DNA of 64,000 nt from Lacrimispora sphenoides JCM 1415 (GTDB lineage Bacteria; Bacillota; Clostridia; Lachnospirales; Lachnospiraceae). The stretch is from contig NZ_LT630003.1 in assembly GCF_900105615.1 (NCBI RefSeq), forward strand, positions 2,294,001 through 2,358,000, in the 5' to 3' direction. Position 1 is the stretch's first letter, and each line of letters starts with the position of its first letter. The position numbers were made by a program, and so were the translations under genes. The notes below the pieces were generated by a model that did no database searches, was not told the origin of the DNA, and worked only from the letters and a program-made list of their open reading frames with translations. Shown here piece by piece: positions 1 to 9,300 of this stretch.

Positions 1-892
1 GCCAAATAGCTTTTTTCAAATCTCCAGCCTGGGGAAACAGCCCTTCAAAGGGTATCGCCGAATAAGATCTCCAGCCAGTAATACCGTTATATTGTCCGCA
101 GACATAATACCTCTTATTGTTCCATATCAGCTCAAAACGCCGAATCCCCCGCTCGAACCGGTCATTAATCTCTTCCTGCCACCCATTGTTTATCTTGGGA
201 TTACTGCAGATCACCTGTCCCTTCTGGTCTAAAATAAATAAATACTGATACTGAAACAGTCCCTGATTCCCTAAAAGCAGATTGCTGAACATGTCAGGAT
301 CCAGTTCAATGACCATAATTCCCAAACTCTTCTCTTCATTCCTGTCCTGTATGGCCCTGACCACGGTAACTGCCTGATGATCTTCCATTGGATCTGAAAA
401 AAGCTTTGGCATAATACCCAGCCAGACAGTCTTATTGTTTCTGCCTCCTACGGCATCATCATAGCTTTTAAATGTTTTTACCGAAATATCTTTGGGAGCT
501 ACCCCATCGGTATCGACTGTAGTATACATTACCTGAGAAGCATTGATGATGGAAATATCCATCTGTTCCCCTACAGATTTAATGAGACTTCTGCAATAAT
601 CATCAAGGTAGGTACGGCTGACTCCCTTATCCCCATCGTCCCATCCAGGGGTACATGCATCACGCACAAGCTGGCTGGTCACCGCATTGTCAAGGATTTC
701 CATGATATAGCGGACCTTGACATTGATATTGATATCAATGCGGTTAATAGTATCCGACATTTCCTGTTTCTTATTTTTTACAACAATGGCTTTGCTATGG
801 GAAAAGGAAAGACTCCCTATAATAGCCCCTTCGATCATGGCTGTTATAATAAACACCAGAGTCAATTTCATTCGAAACGACAAATGCTTCAT
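1..892 (-). CDS. Cache-type membrane sensor protein, N-terminal part (C-terminus off the left edge)
   Basis: An open frame runs leftward from an ATG preceded by GGAGGTGGGGAA and has no stop before base 1, so about 297 N-terminal residues are present. A short basic start (MKHLSFRMK) is followed by one hydrophobic segment at about residues 9-30, then a long extracytoplasmic region of about 250 residues with the look of a double-Cache sensing domain (for example the stretches WLGIMPKLF and IMVIELDPDMF). This layout is typical of YesM-type sensor histidine kinases and of some chemoreceptors; the transmitter end that would decide between them lies outside the window. It is therefore probably a membrane receptor for a small extracellular ligand. 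Confidence 0.75.
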   Translation of the reverse strand, partial: MKHLSFRMKLTLVFIITAMIEGAIIGSLSFSHSKAIVVKNKKQEMSDTINRIDININVKVRYIMEILDNAVTSQLVRDACTPGWDDGDKGVSRTYLDDYCRSLIKSVGEQMDISIINASQVMYTTVDTDGVAPKDISVKTFKSYDDAVGGRNNKTVWLGIMPKLFSDPMEDHQAVTVVRAIQDRNEEKSLGIMVIELDPDMFSNLLLGNQGLFQYQYLFILDQKGQVICSNPKINNGWQEEINDRFERGIRRFELIWNNKRYYVCGQYNGITGWRSYSAIPFEGLFPQAGDLKKAIW

Positions 893-1007
893 TTCCCCAC
901 CTCCGGACACTATTACCGTTTTTGTAACAGTTTTCTACAATTTATAGATAAATATTACATCCCACTGTGAATTGTGTCAAATTACTTTTATAAAAATCGT
1001 CTATCCA

Positions 1008-1046
1008 TAAAAAAAACGCGGAAAGAGCTCCTTCTCTTTCCACGTC
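1008..1046 (-). terminator. Rho-independent terminator after lgt/spo0E-like genes
   Basis: Read on the minus strand, a GTGGAAAGAG / CTCTTTCCGC stem is followed by a run of eight T. It lies just downstream of the Spo0E-like gene and would end the lgt operon transcript. Confidence 0.8.
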
Positions 1047-1086
1047 ATTCTTAAATTTGCACAAAACGCATCACAGGCTCATGGTA

Positions 1087-1239
1087 TCAGTAGCCTGCGG
1101 CAATATATCGTTCAATCAATTTATCCAGTTCTACACTCCTGTGATAAATAACATCTTCATCATCATGATCAATGCTTTTATTTAATCTTTCTCTTGCTTC
1201 TTCAATATCGTGTATTAACTCTTCTTTTGACATCATCAT
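1087..1239 (-). CDS. Spo0E-like aspartyl-phosphate phosphatase, 50 aa
   Basis: The frame encodes a 50-residue protein starting MMMSKEELIHDIEEAR and carrying SVELDKLI at residues 35-42, which matches the Spo0E family signature SxxLDxLI in the second helix of a two-helix hairpin. Known family members dephosphorylate Spo0A-P and so hold back sporulation. The first ATG overlaps the lgt stop codon (shared ATGA) and lies a few bases after AAAGGAGAAG, so it should be translationally coupled to lgt. Three consecutive ATG codons make the exact first residue uncertain. The length and motif are typical; the target response regulator is inferred from the family. Confidence 0.85.
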   Translation of the reverse strand: MMMSKEELIHDIEEARERLNKSIDHDDEDVIYHRSVELDKLIERYIAAGY

Positions 1240-2120
1240 ATCATTACTTCTCCTTTGCTCTTTTTTCGTATCTGTCTGTGTTTGCAGAAGAGCACAAGAG
1301 TAGATATCACTACCAGAATTAATGACAGTGCCTGAGACACCGGAATGCCAGTACTAAAGAATATTAGCTGGTCCGTGCGGAGTCCCTCTATCCACACTCG
1401 TCCCAAACCATAGCCAAGCAGGTATATAAAAAGCATCTCTCCATCAAATCTCTTACGTTTCCTGTACCAAAGCATAAATGCAAGTACACAGAGATTCCAG
1501 ATTGATTCATAAAAGAAGGTAGGATGCACCTGTATATATTCTACTCCGTCCCTTACGATCAAATGGTTCAAAAGCTCTTTCGATATCATATTCTCATTAA
1601 CCAGCGCTCTTCTGATTCTCATAGCAAACAGGCTGTCGGTATATCCGCCAAACGCCTCGCAATTAAAGAAGTTTCCCCATCTTCCTATAATCTGCCCGGT
1701 TATCAGTCCTAGGCATCCAGTGTCAGCCAACGAAAAAAAAGATAATTTCTTTACCCTGGCATAAACTATCAGAGTTATAACGGCCCCTATGACACCTCCA
1801 TAGATGGCCAATCCTCCTGCCCTGAGATTTAAAATTTGAAGCAGATCATCTTTATAATTGTCCCAATCAAACATAACATAATAGATTCGGGCTCCCATGA
1901 TAGAAATTATGATTGCATACAGAACAAAATCCAGATATATATCCGGGTCCTGCCCCCTGCGTTTTGCATCCCTTGTCGCAACCCAGAGACCTGCTAATAT
2001 TCCAAACCCAATGATAATCCCGTAAAATGCAATGCGGAATCCAAATATTGAGATACTATTTTGCAAATGGTCGATTGAAATCCCCAAATGAACAAAACTA
2101 ATATCTGCCGTATTTGCCAT
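1236..2120 (-). CDS. lgt: Prolipoprotein diacylglyceryl transferase
   Basis: This 294-residue integral membrane enzyme moves a diacylglyceryl group from phosphatidylglycerol to the lipobox cysteine of prolipoproteins, the first step in lipoprotein maturation at the cytoplasmic membrane. Family marks seen are GGLAIYGGVIGA and the Lgt signature GRWGNFFNCEAFGG with its conserved Arg, Asn and Glu, plus about seven hydrophobic segments. The ATG follows GAAAGGAGAAGACGA. It would act on lipoproteins such as the TPR protein and the two substrate-binding proteins in this window. The length is normal for the family. Confidence 0.96.
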   Translation of the reverse strand: MANTADISFVHLGISIDHLQNSISIFGFRIAFYGIIIGFGILAGLWVATRDAKRRGQDPDIYLDFVLYAIIISIMGARIYYVMFDWDNYKDDLLQILNLRAGGLAIYGGVIGAVITLIVYARVKKLSFFSLADTGCLGLITGQIIGRWGNFFNCEAFGGYTDSLFAMRIRRALVNENMISKELLNHLIVRDGVEYIQVHPTFFYESIWNLCVLAFMLWYRKRKRFDGEMLFIYLLGYGLGRVWIEGLRTDQLIFFSTGIPVSQALSLILVVISTLVLFCKHRQIRKKSKGEVMI

Positions 2121-2325
2121 TCGTCTTCTCCTTTCGATGTTTTCTTTATTTTACCCCGGGAAAACTCAAAAATCAAACAGATTCGCCCGACATATTCAAC
2201 TATAATTCGACAAAGCTTTGATTCTTGTGTTTTTCTCTTTTATTTTTACGGATAATATGCTATTCTATATTAGTTGCAGATAAAAATCAACTATGAATAT
2301 TAACAATATTAGGAAGGTAATTGCT

Positions 2326-3423
2326 ATGAAATTAGGTATTGTCGGATTGCCAAACGTAGGTAAAAGCACCTTGTTCAATTCTCTTACAAAGGCCGGTGCG
2401 GAATCTGCGAACTATCCATTTTGTACCATTGATCCCAATGTAGGAGTAGTTCCTGTTCCGGATGTGCGCTTAGGTCAGCTGGCCGCCCTTTATGATTCCG
2501 CAAAAATCACCCCTGCCGTGATCGAATTTGTCGATATTGCAGGACTTGTAAAAGGAGCTTCCAAAGGAGAGGGTCTGGGCAATCAGTTTCTTTCCAATAT
2601 CCGTGAAGTAGATGCCATCGTCCACGTAGTACGCTGCTTTGAGGATACCAATGTAATCCATGTGGATGGAAGTGTCGATCCTCTGCGTGATATTGAAACC
2701 ATAGATTTGGAACTGATCTTTTCCGATTTAGAAATTTTAGACCGCCGCATCTCCAAGTCCACCAAAGGCGCTGTGAATGATAAGTCTCTTGCAAAGGAAC
2801 TGGAGATTTTAAAGAGGATCAAAGCTCATTTAGAGGATGGAAATCTTGCACGAAGCTTAGAAATTGAGGATGAAGATGAAAGAGAATTTATTTCCACCCT
2901 TAATCTTCTCACCTTTAAACCTGTGATCTTTGCTGCCAATGTCTGTGAGGACGACTTGGCTGATGACGGAGCTTCCAACGATTCCGTGGGAAAGGTCCGC
3001 AAATTTGCAGAAGAAAACAACAGTGAAGTTTTCGTTATCTGCGCACAGATCGAACAGGAAATCGCTGAATTAGAAGAAGACGAGAAAAAGATGTTCTTGG
3101 AAGATCTGGGACTTACAGAATCCGGTCTAGAAAAACTGATCGCAGCCAGTTATCATTTATTGGGGCTCATCAGCTACTTAACAGCCGGTCCTACTGAAAC
3201 AAGAGCATGGACCATCAAAGAAGGAACCAAAGCCCCCCAGGCTGCCGGTAAGATCCACACAGATTTTGAGCGGGGCTTTATCCGCGCAGAGGTTGTGAAT
3301 TACCAGGATCTTCTGGATTGCAAAACCTACAACGCGGCAAAGGAAAAAGGCCTGGTTCGTCTGGAAGGCAAGGAATACGTGGTTAAGGATGGCGATGTTG
3401 TCCTGTTCCGCTTTAATGTATAG
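2326..3423 (+). CDS. ychF: Redox-regulated ATPase YchF (Obg-family)
   Basis: YchF/OLA1 is a ribosome-associated P-loop NTPase that prefers ATP to GTP and is linked to stress responses and translation. The protein starts MKLGIVGLPNVGKSTLFNSL, containing the G1 loop, and continues with the DIAGLVKGAS G3 region and a C-terminal TGS domain (around EGTKAPQAAGKIHTDFERGF). I chose the internal ATG rather than one 33 bases upstream because AGGAAGG sits about 8 bases before it and the family N-terminus begins exactly here. This gives 365 residues, the usual length. It is a single gene followed by its own terminator. Confidence 0.96.
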   Translation: MKLGIVGLPNVGKSTLFNSLTKAGAESANYPFCTIDPNVGVVPVPDVRLGQLAALYDSAKITPAVIEFVDIAGLVKGASKGEGLGNQFLSNIREVDAIVHVVRCFEDTNVIHVDGSVDPLRDIETIDLELIFSDLEILDRRISKSTKGAVNDKSLAKELEILKRIKAHLEDGNLARSLEIEDEDEREFISTLNLLTFKPVIFAANVCEDDLADDGASNDSVGKVRKFAEENNSEVFVICAQIEQEIAELEEDEKKMFLEDLGLTESGLEKLIAASYHLLGLISYLTAGPTETRAWTIKEGTKAPQAAGKIHTDFERGFIRAEVVNYQDLLDCKTYNAAKEKGLVRLEGKEYVVKDGDVVLFRFNV

Positions 3424-3466
3424 AAGAAGTTTATTCACGGGCATTTATTAGGGACCGGAACATACT

Positions 3467-3497
3467 GGTCAGCGCCAGAAGGCGCTGGCCATCTTTT
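3467..3497 (+). terminator. Rho-independent terminator of ychF
   Basis: The stem GGTCAGCGCC / GGCGCTGGCC, with an AGAA loop, is followed by ATCTTTTA. Confidence 0.8.
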
Positions 3498-3570
3498 ATG
3501 TCTTTTCCTATTATATATAAAGCCACCCGGTACGCATGGCTGATAAATTATGTCAATAAGGAAATTGTCC

Positions 3571-3598
3571 TTGTAAACCCCTTTCCTTATGCTATAAT
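3571..3598 (+). promoter_or_regulatory. Sigma-A type promoter for the FNT gene
   Basis: A TTGTAA -35 and a perfect TATAAT -10 are separated by 16 bp, about 70 bases before the FNT start codon. Confidence 0.6.
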
Positions 3599-3669
3599 AT
3601 GTCTGGTCATAGAAAAGGCTTTTTTGCAGTCAAGGCAAATGGGAAAAAAAGAAAAGGGAGTATTTAATA

Positions 3670-4296
3670 ATGAAAACATTTATTAACGCAATAATTGCCG
3701 GGATTGCCATCAGTATGGGCGGAGTGATTTATCTAACTCTTGAAAACCATATTGCCGGTTCTTTTTTATTTTCAATCGGATTATTTACCATCTATACCTT
3801 CGGATTTAATCTATTCACAGGAAAGGTATGTTATATTGTAAATGAAAAGCCGTCCTACTTATTAAAAATACTTATTGTATACATAGGGAATTTTATAGGA
3901 ACTGCCGGATCTGGGATTGTATTCAGACATACCAAACTGGCCAAGCTCATAGATCACACAAGGGAACTTGTAAATATGAAGCTGTCGGATACCCTGTTCA
4001 GCACTTTTATCATGGCAGTCATGTGCGGCATTATGATGTGCATCGCAGTGATTGGATATCAAACCATAAAAGACGGGATTGGAAGATATTTAGCTTTAGT
4101 CATGCCGGTCATGGTATTTATTCTTTCCGGTTATGAGCACAGCATTGCAGATATGTTTTATTTTACCATGGGAAATGCCTGGAATGCTAAAGCATTCCTG
4201 TATATTCTGATTATATCTGCGGGAAATTTGGTAGGGGGAAGCCTCATTCCTTTGGCAAAAAAATATCTTAGCGAAGAGGCTTCCCTTCTCCATTAG
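3670..4296 (+). CDS. Short formate/nitrite transporter (FNT) family channel
   Basis: The 208-residue membrane protein has the FNT signature GYEHSIADMFYF and the late GNLVGGSL loop, so it belongs to the pentameric FocA/NirC/HSC channel family that passes small monovalent anions such as formate, nitrite or hydrosulfide. It is about 50-70 residues shorter than typical FocA or NirC; both the N-terminal tail and loops are trimmed, but six hydrophobic segments can still be drawn. A GGGAG site precedes the ATG. It stands alone between its own promoter and a long spacer. The substrate cannot be told from sequence; formate is the usual guess in a fermenter, but hydrosulfide is possible. Confidence 0.85.
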   Translation: MKTFINAIIAGIAISMGGVIYLTLENHIAGSFLFSIGLFTIYTFGFNLFTGKVCYIVNEKPSYLLKILIVYIGNFIGTAGSGIVFRHTKLAKLIDHTRELVNMKLSDTLFSTFIMAVMCGIMMCIAVIGYQTIKDGIGRYLALVMPVMVFILSGYEHSIADMFYFTMGNAWNAKAFLYILIISAGNLVGGSLIPLAKKYLSEEASLLH

Positions 4297-4807
4297 GGCG
4301 TTTTTTTAATATCCCGCTTATCGTTTCCATCTATCAGCGTTTTGCGTCATACGCCCCAAATTTGGGGCGTTCCTGATTCATAGCCACCTGGCTATGATAT
4401 ATACGGCTAGAACCGATATGAAAAGAGCTGTTTTGATTCCGTAGCCAATAAAGTTATTTCGGTAATACTTATCAAAAAGTTTTTTACTCATAGTTACCCC
4501 ATCCCTTTCGTAGTACAGCAGAAAACAATTGTTACCTTCTACTAATACTATAATAAGGAACGTTATTTTTTCACAGGTTGTAATTATCGTTAATGGTAAG
4601 TCATATTTTCGTTTTATTAATCCAATTGTAATAATGCCTGGAATGGTGGTTCATTTTCAGTTCCTGCAATGCGGTACACATTTTATTAAGGATTGAAAAG
4701 AGTATACGCTAAAATCAGAGACTTGTGCAGTCAGGCCAGAAAAGCTGGGATTGATAGCTGATAAGAGAATTTATACCTTAAGCTTCCATCGTTCCATGAT
4801 CTATAAA
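4297..4807. other. Long spacer between the FNT and gltD genes
   Basis: Apart from the small minus-strand frame listed separately, this stretch holds a perfect 20-bp palindrome (ACGCCCCAAATTTGGGGCGT, 4351-4370) without a T run, and otherwise AT-rich sequence in which I recognise no gene or RNA. Confidence 0.5.
4378..4491 (-). CDS. Putative 37-aa single-pass membrane peptide
   Basis: An ATG preceded by AAAGGGATGGGG opens a 37-codon frame starting MSKKLFDKYYRNNF, followed by a hydrophobic stretch (TALFISVLAVYIIA) and a final RWL. A charged head plus one membrane helix and a strong ribosome binding site is the pattern of many small membrane proteins. No family is recognised, and frames this short can arise by chance. 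Confidence 0.45.
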   Translation of the reverse strand: MSKKLFDKYYRNNFIGYGIKTALFISVLAVYIIARWL

Positions 4808-4866
4808 GAAAAAAAGGCTTTTGTTCTATAGATGACCGCCCATCTATTTTACAAAAGCCTTTTTTC
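4808..4866 (-). terminator. Terminator after gltD (symmetrical)
   Basis: Long inverted repeat with AAAAAAGGCTTTTGT on one side and ACAAAAGCCTTTTTT on the other. T runs on both strands mean it could work in both directions; it lies 24 bases beyond the gltD stop. Confidence 0.8.
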
Positions 4867-4889
4867 CTTTACTGGATTATCCCTCCCAG

Positions 4890-6377
4890 CTAAGCCAGGT
4901 TGGAGTACCCCATTAAACTCTTATCAACTTCCTTCGCCACTTCCCGGCCTTCTCTGATCGCCCAAACTACCAGCGATTGTCCCCGGCGCATATCACCGGC
5001 TGCAAACACTTTATCTACATTCGTCTTATATTTCCCTTCTTCTGTCTCCACATTGCTTCTGCCGTTTAATTTCACGCCAAAAGCATCAGCGACATAAGTC
5101 TGGGCGCCCAGAAATCCTGCTGCAATTAAAACAATATCAGCGGGAACTTCTCTTTCACTGCCGGCTACTGGCTCCATGTTCATTCGGCCGGTTTTTTCAT
5201 CTCTTTTAGGCTCCAGTCCCATGAGCACGGCTTTCACTACTTTGCCGGACTTATCTTTAATAAACTCCTTTACCGTTGTCTGATAAACCCTGGGATCCTT
5301 TCCGAATACGGTAATGGATTCTTCCTGGCCGTAATCAGTTTTCATTACTTTCGGCCATTCGGGCCAGCTATTGTCAGAGGTTCTTTTTTCAGGCAGCTTT
5401 GGCATCATCTCAAGCTGGGTGACGGAAGCGCATCCATGGCGGATGGCCGTTCCCACACAGTCGTTTCCGGTGTCACCGCCGCCGATGACGATGACATGCT
5501 TTCCTTTTGATGAAATATAGCTGTTATCCTGTAAGTTGGAATTCAGCAGGCTTTTTGTGGTGGACTTTAAGAAATCTACTGCAAAATGAATTCCTTCCCC
5601 ATCTCTTCCCGGAACCTTTAGATCCCTTGGATTGGAAGCCCCGCAAGCCAGGATGATGCGGTCATATTCCTTTAACAGATCTTTGGCCTTCCGGTTTTTT
5701 CCGATATCGGTGCCTGTCAGGAACGTCACTCCTTCCTGCTTCATGATCTCCACCTTCCGGTCTATCACATGTTTTTCCAGCTTCATGTTGGGAATCCCAT
5801 ACATGAGCAGACCACCTATTCGGTCCTCTCTTTCCAATACGGTAACACTGTGCCCCCGTTTGTTCAGTTGATCGGCTGCTGCCAGACCTGCTGGGCCGGA
5901 ACCGATGACGGCTACTTTTTTCCCGGTGCGGATCTTTGGCGGAATCGGGCTTGCTATGCCGCTTTCATAAGCGCGTTCAATGATGGCATACTCATTTTCC
6001 TTGATGCTCACCGGGTCTCCGTTTAACCCACAGGTACATGCGGCTTCACAGGGAGCCGGGCACACCCTGGCGGTGAATTCCGGAAAGCTATTGGTTTTTT
6101 TCAGCCTGTTATAGGCCTGCTGCCATGTCCCGGTGTATACAAGCTCATTCCATTCCGGGATCAGGTTGTTAAGGGGACAGCCGGAAACCATGCCCTTTAA
6201 GATCATGCCGGACTGGCAGAAGGGGACGCCGCAATCCATGCAGCGTGCACCCTGGCATTTTTGTTCTTTTTCAGAAAGAGGCAGGTGAAACTCGTTATAA
6301 TTCTTAATACGAGTCTTGGGGTCTACCGCTTTTCCTGTTTTTCTGCTGTATTCTAAAAATCCTGTTGGCTTTCCCAT
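4890..6377 (-). CDS. gltD: Glutamate synthase, small (beta) subunit
   Basis: This is the 495-residue NADPH-oxidising, FAD-binding partner of GltB, passing electrons for conversion of 2-oxoglutarate and glutamine to two glutamates in the cytoplasm. The N-terminal cysteine motifs CMDCGVPFC and [12 protein letters not shown] match the two 4Fe-4S cluster sites; [13 protein letters not shown] and [13 protein letters not shown] are the FAD and NADPH dinucleotide folds. The start chosen is the ATG of [13 protein letters not shown] after TAAGGAGGAGCTGATC; an upstream in-frame ATG lies inside gltB and has no such site. It follows gltB by 13 bases and shares its transcript. Confidence 0.96.
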   Translation of the reverse strand: MGKPTGFLEYSRKTGKAVDPKTRIKNYNEFHLPLSEKEQKCQGARCMDCGVPFCQSGMILKGMVSGCPLNNLIPEWNELVYTGTWQQAYNRLKKTNSFPEFTARVCPAPCEAACTCGLNGDPVSIKENEYAIIERAYESGIASPIPPKIRTGKKVAVIGSGPAGLAAADQLNKRGHSVTVLEREDRIGGLLMYGIPNMKLEKHVIDRKVEIMKQEGVTFLTGTDIGKNRKAKDLLKEYDRIILACGASNPRDLKVPGRDGEGIHFAVDFLKSTTKSLLNSNLQDNSYISSKGKHVIVIGGGDTGNDCVGTAIRHGCASVTQLEMMPKLPEKRTSDNSWPEWPKVMKTDYGQEESITVFGKDPRVYQTTVKEFIKDKSGKVVKAVLMGLEPKRDEKTGRMNMEPVAGSEREVPADIVLIAAGFLGAQTYVADAFGVKLNGRSNVETEEGKYKTNVDKVFAAGDMRRGQSLVVWAIREGREVAKEVDKSLMGYSNLA

Positions 6378-6390
6378 GATCAGCTCCTCC

Positions 6391-9300
6391 TTACTTCTTT
6401 GTGTTGGCGTAAAATGCTTCAATCTGTGCCTGTTCGCTGCTTAACCCTTTTTCCTCCATCTGAACGATGGTGTTCAGCATGCGTCTGTAATCATGAGGCA
6501 TGACCTTTTTAAACTTAGGAAGATACTCTCCGAAGTTATCAAGAATCTCTTTTCCTTTTGCGGAATTGGTATAAGCCACATGTTCCTTGATCATGTCTTT
6601 TAATTCAAGAACATCATATTTATTAGAGACCTCTTCAAAGGAAACCATTTCCTTATTAAGCCTCTTATATAAATCTCTCTTTTCATCCAGAACATAGGCG
6701 ATGCCGCCGCTCATTCCCGCCGCAAAATTCTTGCCGGTGGGGCCCAGCACCACCACACGCCCGCCTGTCATGTATTCACAGCCATGGTCTCCCACGCCTT
6801 CCACAACAGCGGTCGCACCAGAGTTCCGTACACAGAAACGTTCGCCTGCGATCCCGCAGATGAATGCCTTTCCGTTTGTGGCGCCATATAAGGCCACATT
6901 TCCGATGATAATGTTATCCTCAGCCTTAAATTTAACGCCCTGAGGCGGATAAACCACCAGCTTGCCGCCGGAAAGTCCCTTTCCAAAATAATCGTTGCTG
7001 TCGCCCACCAGCTCTAAAGTAAGGCCTTTTGGTATAAAGGCTCCAAAGCTCTGACCGCCGCTGCCCGTACAGTTGATGGTAAAGGTATCCTCCAAAAGCC
7101 CATCCGGATAAAGTCTGGTAATTTCCGAGCCAAATATAGTACCCAGGGCCCGATCCGTATTGGAAATATCGATATGAAGGCTCTTTTTCTGACCGGCCCG
7201 CAGAGCATCTCTTAATTTCTTAAGGATGATCTTCTCATCCATGGTTTTCTCCAGTTCAAAATCATACACCTGCTTCTTATCGTATCCTAAAAGCTTCTGC
7301 CCTGCATAGGAATTTCCCAAGATAGCGGAAAAATCCACCTTTCCGGCTCTTTCAGAAGGAATACTGGCTTTCTTCTTTAACAGATCCGTCCTTCCCACAA
7401 GTTCATCTACGGTGCGGATACCAAGCTTTGCCATATATTCCCGAAGCTCTTTGGCAATAAAATTCATGAAGTTGATTACGTGCTCCGGTTTTCCTTTAAA
7501 ACGCTTCCTCAGCTCCGGATTCTGGGTAGCAATGCCCACCGGGCAAGTATCCAGATTACAGACTCTCATCATGACACAACCCATGGTCACAAGAGGGGCT
7601 GTAGCAAAGCCGAACTCTTCAGCTCCCAGGGCACAGGCAATGGCAACATCCCGCCCCGTCATCAGCTTCCCGTCTGTCTCCAGGATCACTTTATCCCTTA
7701 ACCCATTCATGATCAGGGTCTGATGGGCCTCCGCTACGCCAAGCTCCCATGGAAGCCCTGCATTATAAATGGAGTTTCTCGGAGCCGCTCCGGTTCCGCC
7801 GTCAAAGGCGGAAATAAGGATTACTTGTGCACCGGCCTTTGCAACACCGGCGGCTACTGTGCCCACACCTGCCTCAGAAACCAGTTTGACAGAAATTCTG
7901 GCATTGGTATTGGAATTTTTTAAGTCATAAATCAGCTGGGCCAGATCCTCAATGGAATAGATATCATGGTGAGGCGGCGGGGAAATAAGGCCTACTCCGG
8001 TAGTGGAATGCCTGGTTTTGGCAACCCATGGATATACCTTCCCGCCTGGAAGCTGACCTCCTTCTCCCGGCTTCGCTCCCTGAGCCATTTTAATCTGAAT
8101 TTCTTTGGCACTGACCAGATACCTTGAGGTTACGCCAAAACGCCCGGAAGCAACCTGCTTAATGGCAGAACACCGGTTTACGCCGTCCGGACCTGTGGTC
8201 AGACGCTCCAGGCTTTCGCCTCCCTCACCACTGTTGGATTTTCCATGAATCCGGTTCATGGCAATCGCCAGGGTTTCATGGGCTTCCTGGGAAATGGACC
8301 CGTAGGACATAGCTCCTGTTTTAAACCGTTTAACTATGGATTCTTCGCTTTCTACCTCTTCCAAAGGTATTTCCTTTGTTTTTGCGTAATCAAAGTCCAA
8401 AAGACTTCTTAAATTAACCGTCTGCCCCTCTTCCGTCAAGGCATGGGTATATTCTTTGAAAGTTTCGTAGCTTCCGGTCCTGGCCGCTTCCTGTAAAAGA
8501 TGGATGGTAAGAGGATTGTATAAATGTTCCTCTTGCCCTGCCCTTTCCTTATGGCTTCCCACACTGTCCAGGGTTAAATCCACGTCAAGGCCAAGGGGAT
8601 CAAAGGCTGCTGAGTGAAGGACATCCACATCATTGGCTATGTCATCCAGGGTGATTCCTCCCACTCTGCTCACCGTATCGGTGAAATATTTGTCAATCAC
8701 TTTCTTTGAAATGCCGATTGCCTCAAAAATCTGGGCTCCCTGGTAGGACTGTATGGTAGAGATCCCCATCTTGGAAGCAATTTTTACGATGCCATGAAGA
8801 ACTGCCGCATTATAATCCTCTACGGCTGCATAATAATCTTTATCCAGCATGCCCTTTTCAATGAGGGAACGGATGGATTCCTGGGCCAGGTAGGGGTTAA
8901 TGGCACAGGCTCCATATCCCAGCAAGGTGGCAAAGTGATGTACTTCTCTTGGCTCTCCGCTTTCCAGTATAAGCGCCACAGAAGTCCTCTTCTTTGTTTT
9001 GACCAGATGCTGCTGCAAAGCCGATACCGCAAGCAGGGATGGGATGGGCAAATGGTTTTCGTCAATATCCCGGTCAGACAAAATGATGATATTCGCGCCA
9101 TCATGGTGCGCCCGGTCTACTTCCAGAAACAGCCTGTCAATTGCTTTTTCCAGGGAAGTATTTTTATAGTAGGTAATGGGAATCACTTCTACCTTAAAGC
9201 CAGGCTTCTTCATATTTTTAATCTTCAGCAGATCCGTACAGGTAAGAATGGGATTATTGACCTTCAGGATCTTGCAGTTTTCCGCCGTCTCCTCCAGGAT

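Noticed and set aside
2293..2325. An 11-residue N-terminal extension of YchF
   Set aside because: The ribosome site and family N-terminus support the internal ATG at 2326.
4351..4370. A terminator at the ACGCCCC palindrome
   Set aside because: The stem is perfect, but neither strand has a T run next to it.
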